Shown one piece after another: positions 1 to 9,710 of a stretch of 64,000 nt of DNA. Location of the stretch: assembly GCF_001971725.1 (NCBI RefSeq), contig NZ_CP019388.1:930001-994000 (forward strand), read 5' to 3'. Positions within the stretch are counted from its first letter, which is position 1, and each line of letters starts with the position of its first letter. The notes beneath the pieces were generated by a model, which was not told where the DNA came from, did no database searches, and saw nothing but the letters and a program-made list of their open reading frames with translations. This stretch comes from Winogradskyella sp. J14-2 (lineage in GTDB: Bacteria > Bacteroidota > Bacteroidia > Flavobacteriales > Flavobacteriaceae). A program made the position numbers and the translations under genes.

Positions 1-36
1 AACCAAGGCTTTTTAATCTACGATACTCTCAGGCTT

Positions 37-1947
37 TTACTTTTTTCGTCTTTGTTGTGCTTGTTTTTGCTGCTCGGCTTGCTCCATCATTTCAGCCATT
101 TTTTTCTGAAATTTATTCTGTTTCTTCGGTTTGCTCTTACTCACTTCTATTTTAGCCAGCACCTTCTTTTCATCGATAATGTAGTTTTTAATAACCAACA
201 TAATACCGATACTAATAAGATTGGATATAAAGTAATATAAACTTAAGCCAGAGGCATAGTTATTAAAGAAAATTAACATTAGTAGTGGTGAGAAGTAAAT
301 CATGTACTTCATTATTTTACTCATATCTGGCATACCTTCTTGTGGTGGTGCTTGCATTGCTGTTTGCTGACCAGTTGTCATTTTCATGTAGAAGAAAATA
401 GCAATGGCAGCAAGTATTGGAAACAATGCAACATGATCTCCATAAAATGGAATATTTACACCAGGTGGAAAATTATAAATTGAGTCGTAAGAACTTAGAT
501 CATCTGCCCACAGGAAGCTTTTCTGTCTTAAATCAAATGCTGTTGGAAAGAACATAAACAACGCGTAAAACACAGGAATTTGCATTAAACCAGGCAGACA
601 GCCACTTAGCGGACTGGCTCCAGCTTTACTCTGTAATGCCATAGTTTCTTGCTGTGCCTTTAACTTGTTGTCTTTATATTTTTCTCTAATGGCATCTAAC
701 TCTGGCTTTAATATTTTCATCTTTGCCTGTGATAAAAACTGCTTATATTGCACAAAAGACAGCATAAGTTTTACCAAAACAGTCATAACAATAATAGCAA
801 TTCCATAAGGCAACATACTACTTAACCAGCCAAATAAAGGAATGAATAAGGCCTTGTTTATCCAGCCAAAGATTCCCCATCCAAAAGGAATACTTTCCTC
901 TAAGCTTTTATCATAAGTCTTTAAAATCTTAGCATCTGTAGGACCGTAGTATAATCCTAAGTTTTTATTAATCTCACCACCATTATAGGCTAATGGTATT
1001 TTTGAGGTGTATAGTTTTGTAAATAGCGTATCTACTTCTTCATCTTCAACTAAATTTTTAGAGGTTAGCTCTGCTTTTGAAAACGGATTATCTTTAGCTA
1101 CCAATATAGAGCTAAAGAAATGTTGTCTGTACGATAACCATTCTACATCTTCTATGGTTTCTTCATCGTCACCCATTTGTGATAACTTTTCAACACGGTC
1201 TTCATCGTGCATATAGGTGAGCCTTGTATAACGGTTTTCGTAGCTAATGCTTTTTGCGTGCCTAATTCCTTTTTGCTGCCAATCTAAAGTAATTGGTTGC
1301 GATGTATTAAACTCTCCACTTAAACCTTGCGATTTGATTGAAAAGTCAATCATGTAGTCTTCTGGCTTTAACTCGTATCTATACTCCAAAAACTCTGTTT
1401 CAGAAAACTTAAGCTTCATAGACACAATAGTATTTTCACCACTCTTGCTTACGCTTGGTTGAAATGGGTAATCTTTTGTATTACGTATACGATTATCTGA
1501 GGTACCAAATGTGAGATTAAAGGCGCTGTTTTGGTCTTTAACCATATATATTGGTAGTGAATCGAAGGTTACAAACTTTTTAAGTTTTACTTCAGCCAAA
1601 TGGCCTCCCATTCTGCTAAACTTTAACTGAAACACATCGGTTTCTACAGTTGTAAAGTCTTCACCAGGTATTGTTAAGGCATAGGCTAAAGATCCTTCTT
1701 TGCTTTGAAGTGATGCTAATTGCGTAGAATCTAAATCTTTTGTGTTGCTATAATCTGAGGCAGTTGTTACAACAGCTTCATTTTGTTTACTTTTCTTTTT
1801 CTCCGCCTCTATTTGCTCTTGCTCGGCTTGCTTTTGCGCTTTGAGCTCTTCTTCACTTGGTGTATTTTGATACATCATAAACACCAATATTCCGAAAATA
1901 AGGATAAATCCAATGATTGAATTAATATCGAGTTTCTTTTCTTCCAT
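37..1947 (-). CDS. yidC: Membrane protein insertase YidC
   Basis: YidC inserts and folds proteins in the inner membrane, alone or with SecYEG. The 636-residue product has an N-terminal membrane segment (about residues 8-25, IIGFILIFGILVF). A large periplasmic domain follows, then the conserved C-terminal insertase domain from about residue 355, with further hydrophobic segments and the cytoplasmic loop containing KAQQETMALQSKAG. The tail is strongly basic and Gln-rich (PKKQNKFQKK, QQRRKK), as expected for ribosome contact. The length fits Bacteroidota YidC. The ATG at 1947 is the only sensible start. It lies 88 bp downstream of pyrG on the same strand, a common flavobacterial arrangement. A TAATTTTG box lies in that gap, but I found no well-spaced -33 element. 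Very sure of the family. Confidence 0.97.
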   Translation of the reverse strand: MEEKKLDINSIIGFILIFGILVFMMYQNTPSEEELKAQKQAEQEQIEAEKKKSKQNEAVVTTASDYSNTKDLDSTQLASLQSKEGSLAYALTIPGEDFTTVETDVFQLKFSRMGGHLAEVKLKKFVTFDSLPIYMVKDQNSAFNLTFGTSDNRIRNTKDYPFQPSVSKSGENTIVSMKLKFSETEFLEYRYELKPEDYMIDFSIKSQGLSGEFNTSQPITLDWQQKGIRHAKSISYENRYTRLTYMHDEDRVEKLSQMGDDEETIEDVEWLSYRQHFFSSILVAKDNPFSKAELTSKNLVEDEEVDTLFTKLYTSKIPLAYNGGEINKNLGLYYGPTDAKILKTYDKSLEESIPFGWGIFGWINKALFIPLFGWLSSMLPYGIAIIVMTVLVKLMLSFVQYKQFLSQAKMKILKPELDAIREKYKDNKLKAQQETMALQSKAGASPLSGCLPGLMQIPVFYALFMFFPTAFDLRQKSFLWADDLSSYDSIYNFPPGVNIPFYGDHVALFPILAAIAIFFYMKMTTGQQTAMQAPPQEGMPDMSKIMKYMIYFSPLLMLIFFNNYASGLSLYYFISNLISIGIMLVIKNYIIDEKKVLAKIEVSKSKPKKQNKFQKKMAEMMEQAEQQKQAQQRRKK

Positions 1948-2035
1948 AATTTAGTTTGTACGCTACAATTGAATGATTAATGGTTTGGCTATCCCAAAAA
2001 GCTATCCAAAATTAATTTTACGCCAAAGTGGCACA

Positions 2036-3661
<1,626 letters not shown>

Positions 3662-3672
3662 TTAAACGCAGG

Positions 3673-3704
3673 CAAATTTACAATAAAAATTTGCTTAAGT
3701 GCAA
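3673..3704 (-). promoter_or_regulatory. Promoter of pyrG (TTG-N21-TAAATTTG)
   Basis: Read on the minus strand there is TTG, 21 bases, then TAAATTTG, a perfect match to the Bacteroidota primary sigma consensus (TTG about -33, TAnnTTTG about -7). It ends 20 bp before the pyrG ATG, implying a short leader. The assignment rests on consensus and position. Confidence 0.65.
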
Positions 3705-3830
3705 TTATAAAGTTGCAATCTTAAAATAAGTTGTATGGTTATACACTTATACTCTAAAATGACATTAATCTACGATTACTTACATTTTTATAGTTCTGTT
3801 TTTTAATCTGAAAATAGAAGAGTGACGACA

Positions 3831-3855
3831 GAAAAGTGACGTTTGGTTTGCGTCA
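3831..3855 (-). terminator. Weak hairpin after the DUF3820 gene
   Basis: Directly after the stop codon at 3856, the minus strand reads TGACG, nine bases, CGTCA, then CTTTTC. The stem is only 5 bp and the U run is short, so this is a weak terminator candidate. A second copy of GTGACG lies just beside it. Confidence 0.3.
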
Positions 3856-4083
3856 TTATGCTTTATAATCGCGTTTAATGGTATAAATCAATTCTTCGAG
3901 ACCATTGATTTTTATCTCGTGCATTTGAATCATCATTTTACCTAGTTTACCGTCCGGAAATCCTTTTTGCTTAAACCATGTATAATAATACTCTGGGATG
4001 TCAACCAAAAATTCACCTTTGTATTTTCCAAAAGGCATTCTATAATTTGCTAACTCTACTAATGCTTCTTTATTAGGCTCCAT
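3856..4083 (-). CDS. DUF3820 family small protein
   Basis: A 75-residue cytoplasmic protein with the motif MPFGKYKGEFLVDIPEYYY followed by WFKQKGFPDGKLGKMM, the pattern I recognise as DUF3820. The role of the family is not established, but a similar domain sits at the C-terminus of the DnaQ-like exonuclease at 56322 in this window, which hints at a nucleic-acid link. I start it at the ATG at 4083 (MEPNKEAL). The frame stays open upstream to a TTG at 4131, but those extra residues (MSFLRKQESIF) are a reading of a dispersed palindromic repeat, not native protein. The first 18 codons and the upstream region are repeated in tandem four more times (see 4031-4477), so the gene's promoter and start region have been remodelled. 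Confidence 0.85.
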   Translation of the reverse strand: MEPNKEALVELANYRMPFGKYKGEFLVDIPEYYYTWFKQKGFPDGKLGKMMIQMHEIKINGLEELIYTIKRDYKA

Positions 4084-4477
4084 AACTATATCATTATTAA
4101 AAATAGATTCCTGCTTTCGCAGGAATGACAAAAGGCATTCTATAATTTGCTAACTCTACTAATGCTTCTTTATTAGCCTCCATAACTATATCATTATTAA
4201 AAATAGATTCCTGCTTTCGCAGGAATGACAAAAGGCATTCTATAATTTGCTAACTCTATTAATGCTTCTTTATTAGGCTCCATAACTATATCATTGTTAA
4301 AAATAGATTCCTGCTTTCGCAGGAATGACAAAAGGCATTCTATAATTTGCTAACTCTATTAATGCTTCTTTATTAGCCTCCATAACTATATCATTATTAA
4401 AAATAGATTCCTGCTTTCGCAGGAATGACAAAAGGCATTCTATAATTTGCTAACTCTATTACTGCTTCTTTACTTCC
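4031..4477. repeat. 100-bp tandem repeat, four full units plus a partial fifth
   Basis: Units begin at 4031, 4131, 4231 and 4331, each exactly 100 bp. A partial copy from 4431 loses similarity by about 4470-4477. Each unit contains the reverse complement of the first 18 codons of the DUF3820 gene, about 30 bp of its upstream sequence, and the hairpin ATTCCTGC-TTTC-GCAGGAAT. Units differ at only three positions: offset 29 (C,C,T,T), offset 47 (G,C,G,C) and offset 76 (A,A,G,A). The alternation at offset 47 suggests that a two-unit block was itself duplicated. The partial fifth copy is the most diverged and lacks the hairpin, so it may be the ancestral gene start. This repeat fills the 405-bp gap between the DUF3820 and DUF922 genes. 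The spacing has no variable spacers, so it is not a CRISPR array. Confidence 0.95.
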
Positions 4478-4488
4478 TTCCAAAGGTA

Positions 4489-5031
4489 CTAGGATTTGAA
4501 TGTGTCTAATTTTTTGAGCTCCTCTTTGATGTAGTTTTCCCAATAGTATTGCGCTTCAACATTTATAGAGTGGTTGGTTTGCTGGTCGTACATCTTTTGG
4601 GTTTTATCTAAGGCCTCATTTATAGCTATATGAATTTGTTTCATCTGGGTTTTTATATTCTGGTTTACAACCAAGCGCTTTAATTGCTGTTTAAATTTTC
4701 TAACATAGAGCTCGGTAATATCAAAATGTAACTGCTCATGGGCAAGAATATAATCGTCTGCTTTTTCTGAGAGATACCAAGATTTATCTGGATAAAAATG
4801 TGCTTGCACTGATGTTTTGTACCCGATAATTCGCTTTCCTGCTGTTTTTACAGAATATCCAAAGGTAATGCCAGAAGCCGTTAAAGCCACTGCATCTGAA
4901 TTTGGGTTGGGACTGCCTTTAAAATCTTTCCATGTTAGTTTGCGCATGTTGCTCCATGCAATGGTTTCTTCATTAGAAGACGACCCAACAAACAATAAGA
5001 ATATTGAAATTATGAGGTGTTTAATTTGCAT
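4489..5031 (-). CDS. DUF922-type secreted protein with HExxH-like motif
   Basis: A 180-residue exported protein. The signal peptide is MQIKHLIISIFLLFVGSSS. It is followed by LTWKDFKGSPNPNSDAVALT, typical of DUF922 proteins. His98-Glu99 and His102 in ILAHEQLHFDITELY look like a zinc-metallopeptidase HExxH motif, and the family has been suspected of being protease-like. Activity is inference. The C-terminal part is helical and charged (KFKQQLKRL; DKTQKMYDQQT). It lies 1 bp after the OsmC gene and is probably cotranscribed with it. The stop is beside the tandem repeat at 4031-4477. Confidence 0.8.
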   Translation of the reverse strand: MQIKHLIISIFLLFVGSSSNEETIAWSNMRKLTWKDFKGSPNPNSDAVALTASGITFGYSVKTAGKRIIGYKTSVQAHFYPDKSWYLSEKADDYILAHEQLHFDITELYVRKFKQQLKRLVVNQNIKTQMKQIHIAINEALDKTQKMYDQQTNHSINVEAQYYWENYIKEELKKLDTFKS

Positions 5032-5433
5032 TTATTTCCAGTTAAACGTGATATCCTTTTCGATATCTGGATGTAAACTGTAATGCACAGGACAAGTATT
5101 TGCTGTATGCTCTAATATTTTTTTAGTCTTAGAATCTGCTTTAAACGGAAAATGAAGTACAACTTCTATTTTAGAAATTCGTCTGGGATTACTCACCATA
5201 GTCTTTGTAACCTCAGCTGTGGTTCCCGACATATCCACACCCATATCTCTGGCTTTAATTCCCATAACCGTTAGCATACAACTTGCTAACCCTGTAGCAA
5301 CAGTATCTGTAGGAGAAAACGCTTCTCCTCTGCCGTTATTGTCTACAGGTGCATCAGTAATATAACTATTACTAGATTTTATATGCGTGTTTTCTGTTCT
5401 GAGATTACCGAGGTAAGTTACTTTAGATGTCAT
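5032..5433 (-). CDS. OsmC family peroxiredoxin-like protein
   Basis: A 133-residue OsmC/Ohr-fold protein. Members reduce organic hydroperoxides with two cysteines, or have related thiol roles. Both expected cysteines are visible: Cys52 in GLASCMLTVMGIKARD and Cys114 in NTCPVHYSLHPDIE. The N-terminal strand region (KVTYLGNLRTENTH) and FSPTDTVATGLASC fit the family. It sits 3 bp after the LysM protein gene and directly before the DUF922 gene, so the three probably form one transcript with guaA upstream. The general OsmC group is clear; OsmC and YhfA-like subgroups cannot be separated by eye. Confidence 0.92.
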   Translation of the reverse strand: MTSKVTYLGNLRTENTHIKSSNSYITDAPVDNNGRGEAFSPTDTVATGLASCMLTVMGIKARDMGVDMSGTTAEVTKTMVSNPRRISKIEVVLHFPFKADSKTKKILEHTANTCPVHYSLHPDIEKDITFNWK

Positions 5434-5436
5434 AAT

Positions 5437-7335
5437 TTAATTGGCTTCAATAATTCTTAAATCATCATACTTAACTATATATACAGCTTCGTTAACATAA
5501 CCTCCAAACAGAGATTTGTTATATCTAAACTTGTTTTCTATGTATTCTGTTTCAATTACCTCTTCTGAAGCGTCGTAGAGATTATCTTCTGTCGCAAGAC
5601 GTAACAGAATATCTAATGTAATATCAAACCCTCTTGCTGCGTACTTACTTGGTGAAACACCAAATTCCTTTTTATATGCTTTTACAAAGCCATTAGATCC
5701 GTTCTCATTAAAGTTTTTGTGCACTGAAGGATAATGAAACTTAAGATTAGATAAGTGATTATTGGATATATCTTTACCATCAAACTGCTTCCCTTTATCT
5801 AATGTTGTAAGTATTATTTTAACCTTATTATCATTAATACCATTGAGCAAACTTATAACGCTAGATGCAAATGCATTACTTTTTGTTTCTAGAAAAACAT
5901 AGGTTTTACCTTCTGTAAAGGTATTGTCTAGATCTGTAGGGTAAAAGTATGGCAATCCTGTTTTTTTGTGTTTTCTTGCGTACTTAACAGTAATATCTGG
6001 AATTTCCTTTTTTAAGAGTGATACATGAGCAGTACTTGCTTCGTCCGCAATAATCATAACTCTACTTTTTAGGCTGTCCTTCTTCACAAAATCTATCATT
6101 AAATTTTGTAATAACGTATCCTCTGGGATGGATTGAAAAACATTACTGTAGACTTCCTTAGGTTTATTTAATGCTGCAATTACAGGAACTCGATCTACTT
6201 TTAATGCCTTTGCTGCTCTATTAAAAGCTTCTACTTGCATTGGTCCAATTACAGCATCGTATTCTGAAAAATCGTTATCTGCCAAAATTTTGCTCACCTT
6301 AGAAGGTTGGTATTCTGTATCAAAAACTTTTAAGTCTGTAGAAATACCTAAGCGTTTTGCAGAATCTAAGGCCATTCTTACTCCAATATGAAAATCTAAG
6401 ACTGTAGACAATAATTTATTGTTCTTGATCTCTTCTTTTGTTTCTTCAACAGAATCTACATCGATTCTGTGCAAACGATAAGGGAGCATTAGTGCAAGTT
6501 TTTTTACCTTGTAGTTTTTAATATTGGATGCTAGTTTAGTGGTTTCTACATCCGTTAATTCAGAGGTCATTTTGGCAGTAGCTGGTATTTTTAAAACCAT
6601 ACCTGCCTTTAATCCAGTTTGTTTTAGCTCTGGGTTAAGGTCTTCTAATTCTTCTTGTGTTAGTCCTGTTTTTATTTTTAATCTATAAAACCCTTCCTTT
6701 GGTAAAACCTCGTAATAATCATATTCTAAATCTATAGCTTTTTCATCTTTGTCTTTTATGTTTGGTACATTGAGCTCGTCACCGGGTTGAAGGATGGGAG
6801 GCATGTTAGGGTTTAAAGCTTCTAGTTCTTCAACAGTAATTCCAAATTTATATGCAATTCTCCACTTCCCTTCTTTAGGCTGAACTTTATACTTTTTGAC
6901 CGTATTCTTTAGGCTAACTTTTGAAATAAAAGTCTTGTATCTAGGAATCCTTATTTTATCGCCTTTCTTTAAATTTTCAGCGTATAGAAAACGATTAGCC
7001 TTTTTTATATCCTCTTCAGAAACACCATACTTTTTAGACAAACCATAAAGTGTTTCTTTACGTTTTACCTTATGCGTTTTGTAGCCTATAAGTTCTTTTG
7101 ATTCTTCGTCAATAGGTTCGTTTTTAATTTTTGAATTTGGTATAATTAAAATCGTATTAGGCTGAAACTTGGTTTTAGCGTCAGGGTTTAGTGCCAAAAT
7201 ATCAAAAGGTGTTACCAAGTACTTTTTTGCAATACTCTCTATGGTTTCGCCTTCTTTTATCTTGTGCTCGATGTAGTTTTGAGCCCCAAGGTTTAGTGCT
7301 AAACTAATTAGCATTACTGTAAGTAATTTCTTCAT
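5437..7335 (-). CDS. LysM-repeat protein with periplasmic-binding-type domain
   Basis: An exported cell-envelope protein of 632 residues from the ATG at 7335 (MKKLLTVMLISLALNLGAQ, signal peptide). The longer frame begins with TTG at 7353 and adds six residues that spoil the signal peptide. Four LysM-like modules occupy roughly residues 20-255, each with the pattern GETIESIAKKYLV...NP...IP or a variant. LysM binds peptidoglycan-type glycans. From about residue 270 to the end there is a type 1 periplasmic-binding fold related to amino-acid ABC transporter receptors and LppC/LpoA-like proteins (KKLALMLPYR, YDAVIGPMQVEAFNRAAKAL). A role as an envelope or peptidoglycan sensor or cofactor is inference. 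It lies 63 bp after guaA. Confidence 0.88.
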   Translation of the reverse strand: MKKLLTVMLISLALNLGAQNYIEHKIKEGETIESIAKKYLVTPFDILALNPDAKTKFQPNTILIIPNSKIKNEPIDEESKELIGYKTHKVKRKETLYGLSKKYGVSEEDIKKANRFLYAENLKKGDKIRIPRYKTFISKVSLKNTVKKYKVQPKEGKWRIAYKFGITVEELEALNPNMPPILQPGDELNVPNIKDKDEKAIDLEYDYYEVLPKEGFYRLKIKTGLTQEELEDLNPELKQTGLKAGMVLKIPATAKMTSELTDVETTKLASNIKNYKVKKLALMLPYRLHRIDVDSVEETKEEIKNNKLLSTVLDFHIGVRMALDSAKRLGISTDLKVFDTEYQPSKVSKILADNDFSEYDAVIGPMQVEAFNRAAKALKVDRVPVIAALNKPKEVYSNVFQSIPEDTLLQNLMIDFVKKDSLKSRVMIIADEASTAHVSLLKKEIPDITVKYARKHKKTGLPYFYPTDLDNTFTEGKTYVFLETKSNAFASSVISLLNGINDNKVKIILTTLDKGKQFDGKDISNNHLSNLKFHYPSVHKNFNENGSNGFVKAYKKEFGVSPSKYAARGFDITLDILLRLATEDNLYDASEEVIETEYIENKFRYNKSLFGGYVNEAVYIVKYDDLRIIEAN

Positions 7336-7398
7336 TGACTTCAAAATATTCAATATTTTATTTAAACCAGAGAGGTTCCTACTATTGCAGTAAGTTTA

Positions 7399-8934
7399 TT
7401 ACTCCCACTCTATTGTTGCAGGTGGTTTAGAACTGATATCGTAGACAACTCTATTAACACCTTTTACCTTGTTTATAATTTCGTTTGAGGTCTTTTGCAA
7501 AAACTCATATGGTAAATTTACCCAGTCTGCCGTCATTCCATCTGTACTCTCAACAGCTCTTAAAGCCACACATTTTTCATAAGTACGCTCATCTCCCATT
7601 ACGCCTACACTATTTACTGGTAATAATATTGCACCTGCTTGCCATACCTTATCGTATAAATTCCAAGAGCGCAGGTTATTAATAAAAATAGCATCTACCT
7701 CTTGTAATATACGAACTTTCTCACGAGTTAGATCTCCAAGAATACGAATTGCCAATCCTGGACCAGGAAATGGATGACGACCTAATAAGTGCGAATCCAT
7801 ATTCATAGAAGCACCAACGCGTCTTACCTCATCTTTAAACAATGCCTTTAAAGGCTCAACAACTTTTAATTTCATAAAGTCTGGCAAACCACCAACATTA
7901 TGATGACTTTTTATAGTCGCACTTGGCCCACCTGTTGCAGAAACACTTTCTATAACATCTGGATAAATGGTGCCTTGTGCTAACCATTTTACATCTTGTA
8001 TGAGATGCGCTTCATCATCAAAAACCTCAATGAACACACGACCTATAGTTTTTCTCTTTTCTTCTGGGTCGCTTTTACCAGCTAAGGCATCCAAAAAGCG
8101 TGCCGAAGCATCTACACCTTTAACGTTTAATCCCATACCTTCGTATTGGTGCAGTACATCTTCAAATTCATTTTTACGAAGTAAACCGTTGTTTACAAAT
8201 ATGCAATACAGATTTTTACCTATAGCTTTATGCAATAGCATGGCAGCTACTGAAGAATCTACACCACCTGACAAACCTAATACGACTTTATCGTTACCAA
8301 GTTTTTCTTTGAGTTCGTCGACGGTTTCCTCTACAAATGCGCTAGGTGTCCAGTCTTGATTGACCTTGGCAATTTTTACTAAAAAGTTTTGAAGTAATTG
8401 ATGTCCATCTGTTGAGTGGTATACTTCTGGGTGAAATTGAATAGCATATGTGTTTTCGCCTTCAATTTTGTAAGCGGCATTCTCAACATCTCCGGTACTT
8501 GCCAGTAAAACACCACCTTTTGGTAATTTTTTAATGGTATCGCTATGGCTCATCCATACTTGGCTGCCTTCGTGGATGTTTTCAAAAAAATCTTCGTTAG
8601 GTTTTATATAGCCAAGATGCGCTCTACCATACTCTCTGGTGCTAGATTCTGCGACTTCACCGCCCGAAAAATGTGCCAAATACTGCGCACCATAGCACAC
8701 AGCTAACATTGGCTTTTTACCTCTAATGTTTGAAAGGTCTGGATGAAGTACATCTTCTCCTCTAACGGAATTTGGGCTTCCTGATAAAATTACGGCCTTA
8801 AAGCTATCTGAATCTGAAGGAATTTTATTGAATGGGTGAATCTCACAATAGATATTCAACTCTCTAACTCGGCGCGCAATAAGCTGCGTGTACTGCGATC
8901 CGAAATCTAAAATAAGGACTTTGTTGTGTTGCAT
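7399..8934 (-). CDS. guaA: GMP synthase (glutamine-hydrolysing)
   Basis: GuaA aminates XMP to GMP with glutamine and ATP, the last step of de novo GMP synthesis. The 511-residue protein starts at the ATG at 8934 ([19 protein letters not shown]); the frame extends to a TTG at 8949, which adds an unlikely MLFLH. An N-terminal amidotransferase has its catalytic Cys in AVCYGAQYL near residue 79 and the His/Glu region QFHPEVYHS. Then come the ATP-pyrophosphatase P-loop [12 protein letters not shown] near residue 220 and the C-terminal dimerisation domain ending in [11 protein letters not shown]. Complete and normal in length. It leads the LysM-OsmC-DUF922 gene run. Confidence 0.98.
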   Translation of the reverse strand: MQHNKVLILDFGSQYTQLIARRVRELNIYCEIHPFNKIPSDSDSFKAVILSGSPNSVRGEDVLHPDLSNIRGKKPMLAVCYGAQYLAHFSGGEVAESSTREYGRAHLGYIKPNEDFFENIHEGSQVWMSHSDTIKKLPKGGVLLASTGDVENAAYKIEGENTYAIQFHPEVYHSTDGHQLLQNFLVKIAKVNQDWTPSAFVEETVDELKEKLGNDKVVLGLSGGVDSSVAAMLLHKAIGKNLYCIFVNNGLLRKNEFEDVLHQYEGMGLNVKGVDASARFLDALAGKSDPEEKRKTIGRVFIEVFDDEAHLIQDVKWLAQGTIYPDVIESVSATGGPSATIKSHHNVGGLPDFMKLKVVEPLKALFKDEVRRVGASMNMDSHLLGRHPFPGPGLAIRILGDLTREKVRILQEVDAIFINNLRSWNLYDKVWQAGAILLPVNSVGVMGDERTYEKCVALRAVESTDGMTADWVNLPYEFLQKTSNEIINKVKGVNRVVYDISSKPPATIEWE

Positions 8935-9008
8935 GTGCAAAAATAACAAATGCGCTCACATTGAAGATTTGAGTTGTCAACTTTTTTTAGATATTTTTTT
9001 AACAACAA

Positions 9009-9710
9009 TTATTCTAAAATTCTAAACTGAAAAATGTTAGATTCAGAGGTATTTCCTTCTGCATCTTTTGTTACAACTTTCCAATAATAAATGTTGTTTG
9101 GCGCTACAGCTACTGTCAGCTGATTTGCTGTTATATCACTCGTATTAAGTTCTGGTGGATTATTAGTAGAGACGTATACATTGTAACCAACAATATCATT
9201 TTCTACATCACTTCCTTCCCAATGCAATACCACCAAATTAGTACTCGGGATATTTTGCGCCATTATTGGAGCTATTAAATCTGCTGGAAAAGGCGGATAG
9301 GTAACAACACCAGGACCTGCGTTATAAAAATTCCAAATAGCACTTACTTTAGCTTCATCTTGGTGATTATACTCCACATACCACCTATACGCAACCGCTC
9401 GCTGAATAGTTATTGGCAATATAAAATCACTTGTCTCATATTGTGTTGTATTACCCGAAGATAAATTCTCTAAAGTAAGTGTATATGTTTCTGCATTACT
9501 ATTTGGTTCCCATTCAAAAAACACGGTACTTTCTGTTTCCGTAATATTAGTGCCTTCATTACACAAATCATCTTGATGTGGAAAAACAAGATTAACTCCC
9601 GTAGGTAAATCTTGATCGTTTCCTCCACCGCTAGGGTTGCCATCATTGGTAGTATCGCTACAAGACACTATGAGCATAAAAGCACAAAATATATAGATCG
9701 TCTTTTTCAT
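9009..9710 (-). CDS. Lipoprotein with fibronectin type III-like domains
   Basis: A 233-residue lipoprotein: signal MKKTIYIFCAFMLIVSCSD with the lipid-modified Cys at residue 17, followed by a Gly/Asn/Asp-rich linker (DGNPSGGGNDQD). Two beta-sandwich domains follow. The second has the fibronectin type III pattern (LVVLHWEGSDVENDIVGYN, then YYWKVVTKDAEGN). The gene overlaps the preceding giant LRR gene by 4 bp (ATGA), so translation is probably coupled. It is the last gene of the surface operon 18105-9009. Likely an outer-membrane partner of the large secreted proteins (inference). Confidence 0.8.
   Translation of the reverse strand: MKKTIYIFCAFMLIVSCSDTTNDGNPSGGGNDQDLPTGVNLVFPHQDDLCNEGTNITETESTVFFEWEPNSNAETYTLTLENLSSGNTTQYETSDFILPITIQRAVAYRWYVEYNHQDEAKVSAIWNFYNAGPGVVTYPPFPADLIAPIMAQNIPSTNLVVLHWEGSDVENDIVGYNVYVSTNNPPELNTSDITANQLTVAVAPNNIYYWKVVTKDAEGNTSESNIFQFRILE

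Noticed and set aside
4083..4131. N-terminal extension of the DUF3820 protein from a TTG start
   Set aside because: The extra residues MSFLRKQESIF come from the palindromic repeat; the ATG at 4083 gives the conserved-looking start.
4031..4477. CRISPR array
   Set aside because: The 100-bp units have no variable spacers, contain coding sequence, and no cas genes are near.
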